From: Pseudomonas putida
Lineage (GTDB): Bacteria > Pseudomonadota > Gammaproteobacteria > Pseudomonadales > Pseudomonadaceae
DNA: 64,000 nt
Assembly (NCBI RefSeq): GCF_030159595.1
Contig: NZ_BSKJ01000002.1
Location: 489,881-553,880 of the forward strand
Direction: 5' to 3'
Position numbers and translations under genes: made by a program. Shown in pieces: positions 38,719-48,258 of this stretch. Numbering within the stretch: position 1 is the first letter of the stretch; every line of letters starts with the position of its first letter. The notes beneath the pieces were generated by a model. That model was given only the letters and a program-made list of their open reading frames with translations. It made no database searches and was not told the DNA's origin.

Positions 38719-38739
38719 TTAAGCCGCCAGGAGTGCTTC

Positions 38740-40581
38740 ATGCCTGATTATCGTTCCAAGACGTCCACCCAAGGCCGCAACATGGCCGGCGCCCGTGCCC
38801 TGTGGCGCGCCACCGGGATGAAGGACGAAGACTTCAAGAAACCGATCATCGCCATCGCCAACTCGTTCACCCAGTTCGTCCCGGGCCATGTGCACCTGAA
38901 GGACCTGGGCCAGCTGGTCGCCCGCGAAATCGAGCGCGCCGGTGGTGTGGCCAAGGAATTCAACACCATCGCGGTCGATGACGGCATCGCCATGGGCCAC
39001 GACGGCATGCTGTACTCGCTGCCAAGCCGCGAGATCATTGCCGACGCCGTGGAATACATGGTCAACGCCCACTGCGCCGACGCCATCGTGTGCATCTCCA
39101 ACTGCGACAAGATCACCCCCGGCATGCTGATGGCCGCCCTGCGCCTGAACATCCCGGTGATCTTCGTTTCCGGCGGCCCGATGGAAGCCGGCAAGACCAA
39201 GCTGGCCAGCCACGGCCTGGACCTGGTCGACGCCATGGTCATCGCGGCCGACTCCTCGGCTTCGGACGAAAAAGTCGCCGAATACGAGCGTAGTGCCTGC
39301 CCGACCTGCGGTTCGTGCTCCGGCATGTTCACCGCCAACTCGATGAACTGCCTGACCGAAGCCCTGGGCCTGGCCCTGCCGGGCAACGGCTCGACCCTGG
39401 CCACCCACGCCGACCGCGAGCAGCTGTTCCTCACCGCCGGCCGCACCATCGTCGAGCTGTGCAAGCGCTACTACGGCGAGAACGACGAGTCGGTACTGCC
39501 GCGTAGCATCGCCAACTTCAAGGCGTTCGAAAACGCCATGATGCTCGACATCGCCATGGGCGGTTCGACCAACACCATCCTGCACCTGCTGGCCGCAGCC
39601 CAGGAAGGCGAAGTGGAGTTCGACCTGCGTGACATCGACCGCTTGTCGCGCAAAGTGCCACAGCTGTGCAAAGTGGCGCCGAACATCCAGAAGTACCACA
39701 TGGAAGACGTGCACCGCGCCGGCGGCATCTTCAGCATCCTCGGCTCGCTGGCCCGTGGCGGCCTGCTGCACACCGACCTGCCGACCGTGCACAGCCGCAG
39801 CATGGAAGAAGCCATCGCCAAATGGGACATCACCCAGACCGATGACGAAGCCGTGCACACCTTCTTCAAGGCCGGCCCTGCCGGTATCCCGACCCAGACT
39901 GCGTTCAGCCAGTCGACCCGTTGGGAAACCCTCGATGACGACCGTGAAAACGGCTGCATCCGCAGCTTCGAGCACGCCTACTCGCAAGAAGGCGGTCTGG
40001 CTGTGCTGTACGGCAACATCGCCCTCGACGGCTGCGTGGTGAAAACCGCCGGTGTCGACGAGTCGATCCATGTGTTCGAAGGCAACGCCAAGATCTTCGA
40101 GAGCCAGGACAGCGCCGTGCGCGGCATCCTCGCCGACGAAGTGAAGGCCGGCGATATCGTGATCATCCGCTACGAAGGCCCGAAAGGCGGCCCGGGCATG
40201 CAGGAGATGCTGTACCCGACCTCGTACCTGAAGTCCAAAGGCCTGGGCAAGGCTTGTGCCCTGCTGACCGACGGCCGTTTCTCGGGCGGTACCTCGGGCC
40301 TGTCGATCGGCCACGCCTCGCCGGAAGCGGCTGCTGGCGGCGCCATCGGCCTGGTGCGCGACGGCGACAAGGTATTGATCGACATCCCTAACCGTTCGAT
40401 CAACCTGCTTGTCAGCGACGAAGAGCTGGCCGAGCGCCGCATCGAGCAGGACAAGAAGGGCTGGAAGCCTGCCGAAGTACGCCCACGCAAGGTGACCACC
40501 GCGCTGAAGGCCTATGCCCTGCTGGCAACCAGTGCCGACAAGGGTGCCGTGCGCAACAAGGCGATGTTGGAAGGCCTGTAA
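38740..40581 (+). CDS. ilvD: Dihydroxy-acid dehydratase
   Basis: A 613-residue iron-sulfur enzyme for the common third step of valine, isoleucine and leucine synthesis. Cluster cysteines appear in [11 protein letters not shown] and [38 protein letters not shown] is the C-terminal substrate segment. ATG 38740 follows CCAGGAGTGCTTC. Length matches the E. coli enzyme. It is transcribed alone and ends in a strong intrinsic terminator. Confidence 0.98.
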   Translation: MPDYRSKTSTQGRNMAGARALWRATGMKDEDFKKPIIAIANSFTQFVPGHVHLKDLGQLVAREIERAGGVAKEFNTIAVDDGIAMGHDGMLYSLPSREIIADAVEYMVNAHCADAIVCISNCDKITPGMLMAALRLNIPVIFVSGGPMEAGKTKLASHGLDLVDAMVIAADSSASDEKVAEYERSACPTCGSCSGMFTANSMNCLTEALGLALPGNGSTLATHADREQLFLTAGRTIVELCKRYYGENDESVLPRSIANFKAFENAMMLDIAMGGSTNTILHLLAAAQEGEVEFDLRDIDRLSRKVPQLCKVAPNIQKYHMEDVHRAGGIFSILGSLARGGLLHTDLPTVHSRSMEEAIAKWDITQTDDEAVHTFFKAGPAGIPTQTAFSQSTRWETLDDDRENGCIRSFEHAYSQEGGLAVLYGNIALDGCVVKTAGVDESIHVFEGNAKIFESQDSAVRGILADEVKAGDIVIIRYEGPKGGPGMQEMLYPTSYLKSKGLGKACALLTDGRFSGGTSGLSIGHASPEAAAGGAIGLVRDGDKVLIDIPNRSINLLVSDEELAERRIEQDKKGWKPAEVRPRKVTTALKAYALLATSADKGAVRNKAMLEGL

Positions 40582-40599
40582 GAAGCGTCTGAAAACACC

Positions 40600-40629
40600 A
40601 ACCGGCGCCCCGTGCGCCGGTTTTTTTTT
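40600..40629 (+). terminator. Intrinsic terminator of ilvD
   Basis: The arms AACCGGCGC (40600-40608) and GCGCCGGTT (40614-40622) are followed directly by a T-run to 40629, a textbook Rho-independent terminator. Confidence 0.92.
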
Positions 40630-40680
40630 GCTTTTCGCTCCCATACTGCCTAAAAAGCAGCCTCGGGGGGAATGGCAGCC

Positions 40681-41043
40681 ATGAGCTGGAAACGTCTGCT
40701 GTACCGCATGACCATAGGGTATGTATGCCTGCTACCTACCTCTACCCAAGGTCAGGAGCGCGCACTTACCGGAACCATCAGTTTCAGGGGCTCGGTACAT
40801 GCACTGGGTTGTCGCCATGCCTGGGATGCCGAAAGAGGGCGTTTGGTATTTGCCGATTGCCCCAGCGCCATCACCGCACCCGACGTACCTCCTGCCCATT
40901 TGCACGCCAAGAATATTTTCTCCAGCGAGCCCGCCACGGTCATTCAGCAGGAGACCCAGGCAGGCCACACGTTCACCCTCCACGACCGCTACGGCAAACG
41001 TGTTTCCAGCGGCAGTTATCGAATCACGGTGCACATACCATGA
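40681..41043 (+). CDS. Small secreted protein, fimbrial-subunit-like
   Basis: A 120-residue exported protein (signal about 1-22, YRMTIGYVCLLPTSTQG). The mature part has LTGTISFRGSVHALGC and a second Cys in FADCPSA, a spacing reminiscent of the N-terminal half of type 1 pilin-like proteins, but it is short and lacks clear C-terminal pilin strands. No usher or chaperone is nearby. ATG 40681 is preferred over 40672 for spacing to GGGGGGA. It ends 2 nt before the convergent phosphatase gene. Function unknown. Confidence 0.6.
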   Translation: MSWKRLLYRMTIGYVCLLPTSTQGQERALTGTISFRGSVHALGCRHAWDAERGRLVFADCPSAITAPDVPPAHLHAKNIFSSEPATVIQQETQAGHTFTLHDRYGKRVSSGSYRITVHIP

Positions 41044-41045
41044 GC

Positions 41046-42101
41046 CTACTGGATCTGCTCCGGCGTCACGATCACCCAGTTCTTGTCCGCCGTCACCGGT
41101 AACCCTTCCTTGGCCTGCGCCGCCGCGTTCCTGGCAATCATGCCATTGAGCTGGTCCATGTACTTGGCCTTGCGGTTTATCCACAGGTGGATACCGCCCT
41201 TATCTACATCCACCCCATGAAACTGCATGTAGCCATCGCTGGTCGGCGTGTCGCCCCCCACCAGCACCGGCTTCTTCCACTCATCGATATAGGTCAGGAT
41301 CGCCGCCTGCTTGCCCGCCATCCAGGTAGCCGGGGTCCACAGGTAAGGCGTCAGTTCCAGCCCTTCGTTGGCCTTGGCGTCATAGTGCCCGGCACTGATC
41401 TGCTTGCGTGCCGTGGTCAGCTGACCATTGGCACGGTCCTTGAGCAGCAGGCTCACGCCAATCACATTCTGCGGCTTCACGTTGTAGCCGTACTTGGGGT
41501 CTGACGCGACCATGCGCACCAGCTCTTCGGAGGCCGCCGAAATCACATACACCTCGATGCCATTCTCCATCAGCTTGTTGTACAGCTCGGCCTGGCCTTT
41601 GAAGACCTTGGGCGGCTGTACTTCGATGGTCTTGACCTGATCGCCTTCGTAATAAGTACTGGGGATCGGCTTGGTAGACGCCATCAGCTCATCCACCTGC
41701 ACCTTCAACTCCTTCAGGGTAAAGCCCGAGAACACCTGGGCCACCCACGGGTAGCAAACCATGTCGTCAACTTCGCACAACCGGTAGTAGTAGCTGAACA
41801 GGCTTTCCTTGTGCTCGGCGGTGTCCTTGAACGGCATCAGCTTCAACGACGGGTCGAGCTTGTCGCGGCTCAGCAGCCCCTTGTTTTCCATGAATGGCAG
41901 CAGGGCTTCTTCCAGGTCATAGCGGTAACTGGTGTTGTCCATGTCGAACACCGCGTAGTTACCCTTATTGGCATTGGCAGCGATCATGCTGTCGAGCTGC
42001 TTGGCAGCCTCGACAGGCCAATGTTTGAGCTCGGTGGCGAAAGTTTCGATACTGAACAGCAGGGACAGGCCGATGGCGGCAGCTTTCACAGCGACTTTCA
42101 T
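41046..42101 (-). CDS. pchP: Phosphorylcholine phosphatase (HAD superfamily)
   Basis: A 351-residue periplasmic HAD phosphatase, close in layout to P. aeruginosa PchP. Signal peptide about 1-22. The nucleophile motif is Asp53-x-Asp55 ([10 protein letters not shown]), motif II is [11 protein letters not shown], and the metal loop is [11 protein letters not shown]. PchP releases choline from phosphorylcholine during growth on host lipids. ATG 42101 follows AGGAGATTCGTAC. It stands alone, with a region of more than 240 bp upstream shared with tcyP. Confidence 0.88.
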   Translation of the reverse strand: MKVAVKAAAIGLSLLFSIETFATELKHWPVEAAKQLDSMIAANANKGNYAVFDMDNTSYRYDLEEALLPFMENKGLLSRDKLDPSLKLMPFKDTAEHKESLFSYYYRLCEVDDMVCYPWVAQVFSGFTLKELKVQVDELMASTKPIPSTYYEGDQVKTIEVQPPKVFKGQAELYNKLMENGIEVYVISAASEELVRMVASDPKYGYNVKPQNVIGVSLLLKDRANGQLTTARKQISAGHYDAKANEGLELTPYLWTPATWMAGKQAAILTYIDEWKKPVLVGGDTPTSDGYMQFHGVDVDKGGIHLWINRKAKYMDQLNGMIARNAAAQAKEGLPVTADKNWVIVTPEQIQ

Positions 42102-42218
42102 GTACGAATCTCCTGAAATGACCCGGAAACGCTAGTGCAACAATCCCTTCCGGCAACCCCCGATAACGACGTCCAGGCAGCTGCAAACGCCGCGTTCATT
42201 GCAATCCGCGACACGCAG

Positions 42219-42259
42219 TTATTCCATAAACGACTATGCACATTCCATTTGGGTATAAA
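42219..42259 (+). promoter_or_regulatory. Candidate tcyP promoter with possible CysB-type sites
   Basis: TTATTCCATAA (42219-42229) and ATTCCATTTGGGTATAAA (42242-42259) precede tcyP; TATAAA at 42254-42259 could be the -10. The ATTCC-TATAA pattern resembles CysB-dependent sulfur-starvation promoters, which would suit a cystine transporter. Inference only. Confidence 0.35.
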
Positions 42260-42345
42260 TTCGTTTGTTTTCAGGCTGTTAGCATTTCCGTTCGCAATCG
42301 CTCACAGAGGCGATGCTTCTTTTGCTTTTTTTCGCTGGAGCTTCA

Positions 42346-43737
42346 ATGAACCTGCCGCTGTCTCTTAACCTGCTGGCGTTCCTGGCCCTGTTGCTAGGCC
42401 TGGCGCAAACCCGCCGCACCGACTGGAGCCTGGCCAAGAAGGTGCTACTGGGCCTGGTGTTGGGTGTGCTCTTCGGCCTGGCCCTGCACACGGTCTACGG
42501 CGCGGGCCACCCGGTGCTCAAGGCCACCATCGCCTGGCTCGACCTGGTCGGCAACGGCTATGTCGGCCTGTTGCAGATGATCGTCATGCCGCTGATCTTT
42601 GCCTCAATCCTCAGTGCCGTGGCGCGCCTGCACAATGCCTCTTCGCTGGGCCGCATCAGCGTACTCAGCATCGGCACCCTGCTGCTGACCACCGCCATTG
42701 CCGCGCTGATCGGCATCGTGCTGACCAACCTGTTCGGCCTCAGCGCCGAGGGGCTGGTGGCCGGCGCCCAGGAAAGCGCGCGCATGCAGGTTATCCACAG
42801 CGACTATGCCGGCAAGGTCGCCGACCTCAACATCCCGCAGCTGCTGCTGTCGTTCATCCCCAGCAACCCGGTGGGTGACCTGGCGCGGGCCAAGCCGACT
42901 TCGATCATCAGCGTGGTGATCTTTGCCGTGTTCATCGGCCTGGCGGCCTTGCAGCTGATCAAGGACGATGCCGAGAAAGGCGAACGTGCCCTGTCGGCCA
43001 TCGACACCCTGCAAGCCTGGGTGATGCGCCTGGTGCGCGTAGTGATGACACTGACCCCGTATGGCGTGCTGGCGTTGATGACCAAGGTAGTGGCCAGCTC
43101 GAACATGGAAGACATCCTCAAGCTGGGTAGCTTCGTGGTGGTGTCGTACCTGGGCCTGGCGCTGATGTTCGTGGTGCACGGCATCATCCTCGCCGCCACT
43201 GGCGTGAGCCCGCTGCGCTTCTTCCGCAAGGTGTGGCCGGTGCTGACCTTCGCCTTCACCAGCCGCTCCAGCGCCGCCAGCATTCCGCTGAACATCGAGG
43301 CGCAAACCCGTCGCCTGGGCGTGCCGCAATCCATCGCCAGCTTCAGCGCCTCGTTCGGCACCACCATTGGCCAGAACGGTTGCGCTGGCCTCTACCCAGC
43401 CATGCTGGCGGTGATGGTGGCGCCGGCGGTAGGCATCGATACCTTCGACCCGCTGTGGATCGCCACCCTGGTGGCGATCGTCACCCTGAGTTCGGCAGGC
43501 GTTGCCGGCGTGGGCGGCGGGGCCACCTTTGCTGCATTGATCGTGCTGCCGGCCATGGGCTTGCCGGTGGAGCTGGTGGCGTTGCTGATTTCGGTGGAGC
43601 CGCTGATCGACATGGGGCGTACGGCGTTGAACGTGAACGGTTCGATGACGGCGGGCGTGGTCACCAGCCAACTGCTGAAAGAGACCGACAAGGCTGTGCT
43701 GGCGGGCGATGAGCATGCCGAGTTGAGCCATACCTGA
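42346..43737 (+). CDS. tcyP: L-cystine/dicarboxylate-type symporter TcyP
   Basis: A 463-residue DAACS-family sodium or proton symporter with about nine membrane segments. The re-entrant serine-rich loop is [12 protein letters not shown], and the C-terminal substrate region is [20 protein letters not shown]. The overall pattern is that of TcyP/YdjN cystine carriers rather than GltP, because of the long loop after [14 protein letters not shown] 42346 follows GGAGCTTCA. A possible CysB-type promoter supports a sulfur role. Confidence 0.85.
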   Translation: MNLPLSLNLLAFLALLLGLAQTRRTDWSLAKKVLLGLVLGVLFGLALHTVYGAGHPVLKATIAWLDLVGNGYVGLLQMIVMPLIFASILSAVARLHNASSLGRISVLSIGTLLLTTAIAALIGIVLTNLFGLSAEGLVAGAQESARMQVIHSDYAGKVADLNIPQLLLSFIPSNPVGDLARAKPTSIISVVIFAVFIGLAALQLIKDDAEKGERALSAIDTLQAWVMRLVRVVMTLTPYGVLALMTKVVASSNMEDILKLGSFVVVSYLGLALMFVVHGIILAATGVSPLRFFRKVWPVLTFAFTSRSSAASIPLNIEAQTRRLGVPQSIASFSASFGTTIGQNGCAGLYPAMLAVMVAPAVGIDTFDPLWIATLVAIVTLSSAGVAGVGGGATFAALIVLPAMGLPVELVALLISVEPLIDMGRTALNVNGSMTAGVVTSQLLKETDKAVLAGDEHAELSHT

Positions 43738-43743
43738 CAGATC

Positions 43744-43768
43744 GCCGGGGCTGCTGCGCAGCCCCGGC
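43744..43768. terminator. Hairpin between tcyP and folA
   Basis: A perfect 11-bp stem, GCCGGGGCTGC with GCAGCCCCGGC, and a 3-nt loop lie between convergent genes. It lacks T-runs but is very stable. Confidence 0.65.
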
Positions 43769-43772
43769 AATA

Positions 43773-44288
43773 TCAAACCTTGTCCCAAACCTCGAAGTGA
43801 TAGGCAGGCTTGCCTTCTTCAGCCTGCGCCTCGCTCGACGCCAGCTTCCACTGCCCCTCATCAAACGCCGGGAACCACGCATCCCCTTCCGGCGCCATTT
43901 CCACCCGTGTCAGGTACATGCGGCTGACCAGCCCTTTCTCCAGCGCCTGCCCATACAGCTGCGCCCCGCCAATCAGCATCAGCTCATCAACGCTTTGCTC
44001 GCGCGCCCACTGTTCGGCCCGCACCAGCGCCTCCTCCAGCGAAGCGAACACCTCGGCGCCTGCCAGCTCAAGCCCCGGCTGGCGACTGACGACGATGTTC
44101 AACCGCCCGGGCAGTGGCCGCCCCAGTGAGTCCCAGGTCTTGCGCCCCATGATGATCGGCTTGCCCAAGGTGGTGGCCTTGAAGTACTTGAAGTCCCCCG
44201 GCAAATGCCAGGGCATGGAGTTGTCGACGCCGATCACGCGGTTCTCGGCGTAAGCCGCGATCAGGCTGAGGGGGAGTGATGTATTCAT
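43773..44288 (-). CDS. folA: Dihydrofolate reductase
   Basis: A 171-residue DHFR. SLIAAYAENRVIGVDNSMPWHLPGD carries the active-site acid loop (family consensus WHLPxD). MGRKTWDSLGRPLPGR and LIGGAQLYGQAL are the NADPH-binding marks. It regenerates tetrahydrofolate for thymidylate and purine synthesis; thyA is 11 kb away in the same window. ATG 44288 sits 66 nt from the divergent DUF2868 start. Confidence 0.97.
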   Translation of the reverse strand: MNTSLPLSLIAAYAENRVIGVDNSMPWHLPGDFKYFKATTLGKPIIMGRKTWDSLGRPLPGRLNIVVSRQPGLELAGAEVFASLEEALVRAEQWAREQSVDELMLIGGAQLYGQALEKGLVSRMYLTRVEMAPEGDAWFPAFDEGQWKLASSEAQAEEGKPAYHFEVWDKV

Positions 44289-44354
44289 GCCAGCGAGGAT
44301 AGCACCGGGCGTGTGGGTTATGCTTCTGCCCTGACCTGTGCAATGGAAGACCTT

Positions 44355-45734
44355 GTGACTGCACCCACTTCACTGGACAAGCGCTGGCTCACCGAAGCGG
44401 TACGCCTGCGCGAGGAACATGCCGGCCCCCTGGAAGACCAGGAAGCCAACCGCCGCGCGCGCCAGCTGGGCGGCGACCTGGCAGCCCGTATCGAAACCCG
44501 TGCGCTGTGCCTGGCCGAACGCGACGGCATGACTGTCGCCTTGCACCACTGGAAGCAGGGTGCACGCCTGGCGCTGCTAGCCTTGTTGCTGCTGGCCGTG
44601 CTCAGCGGCGCCGGCATGGCGCTGGCCGCCCTGGGCGATGGGCAACGGCCGGTCAACGTATTCTGGGCCTTGGGCAGCCTGCTCGGCCTGAACCTGCTCA
44701 TGCTGCTGGGCTGGGCCGTCGGATTTGCCCTCAGCGGCGAGCACGGCGCGGGGCTGGGCCGCCTGTGGCTATGGCTGAGTGAACGCTTTGCCCGCGATGC
44801 CAAGGCCGCACACCTGGCACCTGCGCTGCTGGTGCTGCTGCAACGTCAACGCCTCAACCGCTGGCTGCTCGGCCTGCTGGTGCATGGCCTGTGGCTGCTG
44901 GCCATGCTCACCGCCCTGGGCATGCTGCTGGCCTTGCTGGCGACCCGGCGCTATGGCTTCGTCTGGGAAACCACGCTGCTTGCCGCCGACCCGTTCATCC
45001 ACCTGACCCAAGCCCTGGGCGCCCTGCCTTCACTGCTGGGCTTTGCCGTGCCCGACGAAGCCATGATCCGCGCCAGCGGCGACACACTGCCCGCCCTGGA
45101 CCTGGCACGCCAGGCCTGGGCCAGCTGGCTGCTAGGCGTAGTGCTGGTGTATGGCCTGCTGCCACGCCTGCTGCTGGCCGGGGTGTGCCTGTGGCGTTGG
45201 CGCCAGGGCCGCGAGCGCCTGACGCTGGACCTGAGCCTGCCCGGCTACGCGCAACTGCGTGATGTGCTGATGCCCCGCAGCGAGCGTATCGGCGTGCAGG
45301 ACGCGGCCCCCGAGGCTTTGCCACAGTTTGCCGCCGGCCAGCTGGAAAGCGGCAGCAGCGGTGCCCTGCTGGTCGGCCTGGAACTGGACGACCAGCGCCC
45401 CTGGCCGCCCGCCCTGCCCAAAAACGTGATCGATGCCGGTGTGCTCGACAGCCGCGAATCGCGTAACCGGCTGCTCGAACAACTCAGCCGCTTCCCCCCT
45501 GCACGCCTGGCCATCGCCTGCGACCCACGGCGCTCGCCCGACCGCGGCAGCCTCGCACTGCTCGCCGAACTGGCGCGCAATGCCGGCGCAACGCGAATCT
45601 GGCTGCTCCAGGCCGCCCCCGGCCAGGCCCTGGATGCCCAGCGCCTGGGCGACTGGCACGAGGCTCTCGACCGCCTTGGCCTGACCCACGCCGACACCTC
45701 ACCGTTGACCTGGCTGGAGCATGGCCATGACTGA
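44355..45734 (+). CDS. DUF2868-family membrane protein
   Basis: A 459-residue protein. A helical cytoplasmic N-terminus (about 1-65) precedes four or five membrane helices (about 72-280) and a C-terminal alpha/beta-like domain (LLVGLELDDQRPWPP, RLAIACDPRRSPDRGS). DUF2868 proteins are paired with a DUF3482 GTPase and have no known function. GTG 44355 is preferred because GGAAG lies 7 nt upstream; ATG 44343 is the alternative. It overlaps the GTPase gene by 8 nt. Confidence 0.82.
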   Translation: MTAPTSLDKRWLTEAVRLREEHAGPLEDQEANRRARQLGGDLAARIETRALCLAERDGMTVALHHWKQGARLALLALLLLAVLSGAGMALAALGDGQRPVNVFWALGSLLGLNLLMLLGWAVGFALSGEHGAGLGRLWLWLSERFARDAKAAHLAPALLVLLQRQRLNRWLLGLLVHGLWLLAMLTALGMLLALLATRRYGFVWETTLLAADPFIHLTQALGALPSLLGFAVPDEAMIRASGDTLPALDLARQAWASWLLGVVLVYGLLPRLLLAGVCLWRWRQGRERLTLDLSLPGYAQLRDVLMPRSERIGVQDAAPEALPQFAAGQLESGSSGALLVGLELDDQRPWPPALPKNVIDAGVLDSRESRNRLLEQLSRFPPARLAIACDPRRSPDRGSLALLAELARNAGATRIWLLQAAPGQALDAQRLGDWHEALDRLGLTHADTSPLTWLEHGHD

Positions 45735-47091
45735 GCCACTGAAACTGGCCGTGGTCGGCCATACCAACGTCGGCAAGACCTCGCTGCTGCGTACGCTGAC
45801 CCGTGACATCGGCTTTGGCGAAGTGTCCCACCGCCCCAGCACCACCCGCCATGTAGAAGGTGCGCGCTTGTCGGTGGACGGCGAACCGTTGCTGGAGCTG
45901 TACGACACCCCAGGCCTGGAAGACGCCATCGCCCTGCTCGACTACCTCGAACGCCTGGAGCGCCCGGGCGAACGCCTGGACGGCCCTGCCCGCCTGGAGC
46001 GTTTTCTGCAAGGCAGTGAAGCGCGCCAGCGTTTCGAGCAGGAGGCCAAGGTGCTGCGCCAGTTAATGGCCAGCAATGCCGGCCTGTATGTGATCGATGC
46101 GCGCGAGCCGGTACTGGCTAAATACCGCGATGAACTGGAAGTGCTGGCCAGCTGCGGCAAGCCGTTGCTGCCGGTGCTCAACTTCGTCGCCAGCCACCAG
46201 CACCGCGAGCCGCAATGGCGTGAAGCCCTTGCCAGGCTTGGGCTTCACGCGTTGGTGAGGTTCGACAGCGTGGCCCCGCCCGAAGATGGCGAGCGGCGTT
46301 TGTACGAAAGCCTGGCCCTGTTGCTGGAAGACGCTCGCCCTGCCCTGCAGCGGCTGATCGACGACCAGCAGGCGCAGCGCCTGGCGCGCCAGCACAGTGG
46401 CAAGCGCCTGATCGCCGAGCTGCTGCTGGACTGCGCCGCCTGCCGGCGCAGTGTCGAGGCTGAGCCGGCGGCCGAAGCCCGGGCCATCGAAGCGCTACGC
46501 CGGGACATACGTCAGCGGGAGCAGCGCTGCGTGGAGGCATTACTCAAACTGTATGCCTTCCGCCGCGAAGACGCCCATGCCAGTGACCTGCCATTGCTGG
46601 ATGGCCGGTGGGGTGACGACCTGTTCAACCCCGAAACCCTGAAGCTGCTGGGCGTACGCCTGGGCAGCGGTGTGGCAGCGGGGGCGGCAGCCGGTGCCGG
46701 GGTTGATTTGCTGGTTGGCGGCCTTACCCTCGGTGCAGCGGCCTTGGCAGGTGCAATTGCCGGCGGTGCGCTGCAGACGGCACGCAACTATGGTTCGCGG
46801 TTGATGAGCAAGCTAAAGGGCAAACGTGAGCTGACCGTGGACGACACGGTATTGCGCTTGCTGGCCTTGCGTCAGCAGCAGTTGATGGTTGCGCTGGACA
46901 ACCGCGGGCATGCGGCGCAGGACAGCATTCGGCTGGGAGAGCTGGATGAGAAGACGTGGCGGGAGGGCAAGTTGCCAGAGGCGCTGGTCAAGGCGCGGGC
47001 ACATCCGCAGTGGTCGACGCTCAATCCAGGGTCGAAGCTGAATCAGGCTGAACGGCAGGAACAGCTGGAGGCGCTGGTTTCACAATTTTGA
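45727..47091 (+). CDS. DUF3482-family GTPase
   Basis: A 454-residue GTPase. Walker A GHTNVGKT is at 11-18, the G3 region is LYDTPGLED, and a DUF3482 domain (about 200-450) follows. That domain has helices rich in Arg/Gln and a glycine/alanine-rich hydrophobic pair (VAAGAAAGAGVDLLVGGLTL and ALAGAIAGGAL), like the membrane-insertion hairpin of dynamin-like proteins. It is translationally coupled to the DUF2868 gene, so they likely form one membrane complex. ATG 45727 is preferred for its GGAG spacing. Confidence 0.85.
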   Translation: MTEPLKLAVVGHTNVGKTSLLRTLTRDIGFGEVSHRPSTTRHVEGARLSVDGEPLLELYDTPGLEDAIALLDYLERLERPGERLDGPARLERFLQGSEARQRFEQEAKVLRQLMASNAGLYVIDAREPVLAKYRDELEVLASCGKPLLPVLNFVASHQHREPQWREALARLGLHALVRFDSVAPPEDGERRLYESLALLLEDARPALQRLIDDQQAQRLARQHSGKRLIAELLLDCAACRRSVEAEPAAEARAIEALRRDIRQREQRCVEALLKLYAFRREDAHASDLPLLDGRWGDDLFNPETLKLLGVRLGSGVAAGAAAGAGVDLLVGGLTLGAAALAGAIAGGALQTARNYGSRLMSKLKGKRELTVDDTVLRLLALRQQQLMVALDNRGHAAQDSIRLGELDEKTWREGKLPEALVKARAHPQWSTLNPGSKLNQAERQEQLEALVSQF

Positions 47092-47100
47092 GTGAGCAGG

Positions 47101-47199
47101 TCTGGCCTCTTCGCGGGCAAGCCCGCTCCCACAGGTACTGCACAGCATTCAGCCCTGTGGTGATCCTGTGGGAGCGGGCTTGCCTGCGAAGAGGCCAGA
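47101..47199. repeat. Inverted pair of P. putida-type REP elements
   Basis: Two 35-bp arms (47101-47135 and 47165-47199) are reverse complements apart from one base, with the same core as the pair at 7023-7104. They lie between the convergent GTPase and ABC transporter genes. Confidence 0.9.
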
Positions 47200-47214
47200 C
47201 CTGCAAAGTGCTGG

Positions 47215-48240
47215 TTACTGCTGAGCCACCTTCTCCGACTTGCCGTCATAACGCTTGCGCCACTCGGCCAGGATCTGGTCGCGATTCTTCGAGGCCCAGG
47301 CAAAGTCGTTCTTGATCAGGCGCTGCTCATAATCCGCTGGCAACTCGGTCTGCGGCTTGGCAATGCCCGGTGCCGCCAGCACAGCGAAGTTCTCCTTGTA
47401 CAACTCCATGGCCGCCGGGCTGGCCGAGAAGTCAGCCAGGCGCTTGGCCGCATCCGCCTTGGGCGAGCCCTTGATCACCGCAGTCGCCTCGATCTCCCAG
47501 CCCAGGCCTTCCTTCGGCAGCACGATGTCCAGCGGCGCGCCCTGGCGCTTGAGCTGCACCGCCGGATACTCGAACGAAATCCCAATCGGGAACTCGCCCG
47601 CCGCTGCCAGCTTGCACGGCTTGGAGCCGGAGTGGACGTACTGGCCGATGTTCTGGTGCAGCGCATCCATGTAGGCCCAGCCCTGCGGCTCGCCAAAGGT
47701 CTGCAACCAGGCACTCACGTCAAGAAAGCCAGTACCCGACGAGGCCGGGTTCGGCATGACGATCTTGCCCTTGTACTCAGGCTTGGTCAGGTCCTGCCAG
47801 CTCACCGGCTTGCTCAGGCCCTGCTTCTCGGCCTCGATGGTATTGAAGCAGAGGGTCGCGGCCCACACGTCCATGCCCACCCAGGCAGGTGGGTTGGCAG
47901 CGTCCCGGTAGTTGCCGGAAATTTTGCCCAAGTCCTTGGGTGCATAGGCTTCAAGCATGCCGTTCTGGTCGAGGATGGCCAGGCTGGACGCTGCCAGGCC
48001 CCATACCGCGTCGGCTTGCGGGCGGTCTTTCTCGGCCAGCAGCTTGGCGGTGATGATGCCGGTGGAGTCGCGTACCCACTTGATCTCGATGTCCGGGTTG
48101 GCCTTTTCGAAGGCCTGCTTGTAGCTCTTCAGTTGCTCGGCTTCCAGCGCGGTGTAGACCGTCAGCTGGGTAGCGGCGGCTGAAGCCTGCAGGCTGAACA
48201 CGGCGGAAACGGCAGCGGCAAGTGCAAGGTGCTTGTACAT
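47215..48240 (-). CDS. Periplasmic binding protein, 2-aminoethylphosphonate-type ABC importer
   Basis: A 341-residue type 2 periplasmic binding protein with a signal peptide (about 1-22, LQASAAA). The N-lobe starts QLTVYTALEAEQLKSYKQ, typical of iron/phosphonate/polyamine-type binders (Pfam SBP_bac_6/8). The gene is followed by permease and ATPase genes of the PhnV/PhnT kind, so I infer 2-aminoethylphosphonate as a likely but unproven ligand. Third gene of the leftward operon. Confidence 0.78.
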   Translation of the reverse strand: MYKHLALAAAVSAVFSLQASAAATQLTVYTALEAEQLKSYKQAFEKANPDIEIKWVRDSTGIITAKLLAEKDRPQADAVWGLAASSLAILDQNGMLEAYAPKDLGKISGNYRDAANPPAWVGMDVWAATLCFNTIEAEKQGLSKPVSWQDLTKPEYKGKIVMPNPASSGTGFLDVSAWLQTFGEPQGWAYMDALHQNIGQYVHSGSKPCKLAAAGEFPIGISFEYPAVQLKRQGAPLDIVLPKEGLGWEIEATAVIKGSPKADAAKRLADFSASPAAMELYKENFAVLAAPGIAKPQTELPADYEQRLIKNDFAWASKNRDQILAEWRKRYDGKSEKVAQQ

Positions 48241-48258
48241 GGGTAGGTTCCTTACAGG

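Noticed and set aside
38719..40644. Minus-strand frame of 641 codons opposite ilvD
   Set aside because: Shadow of ilvD, which has the iron-sulfur motifs; the shadow lacks any domain pattern.
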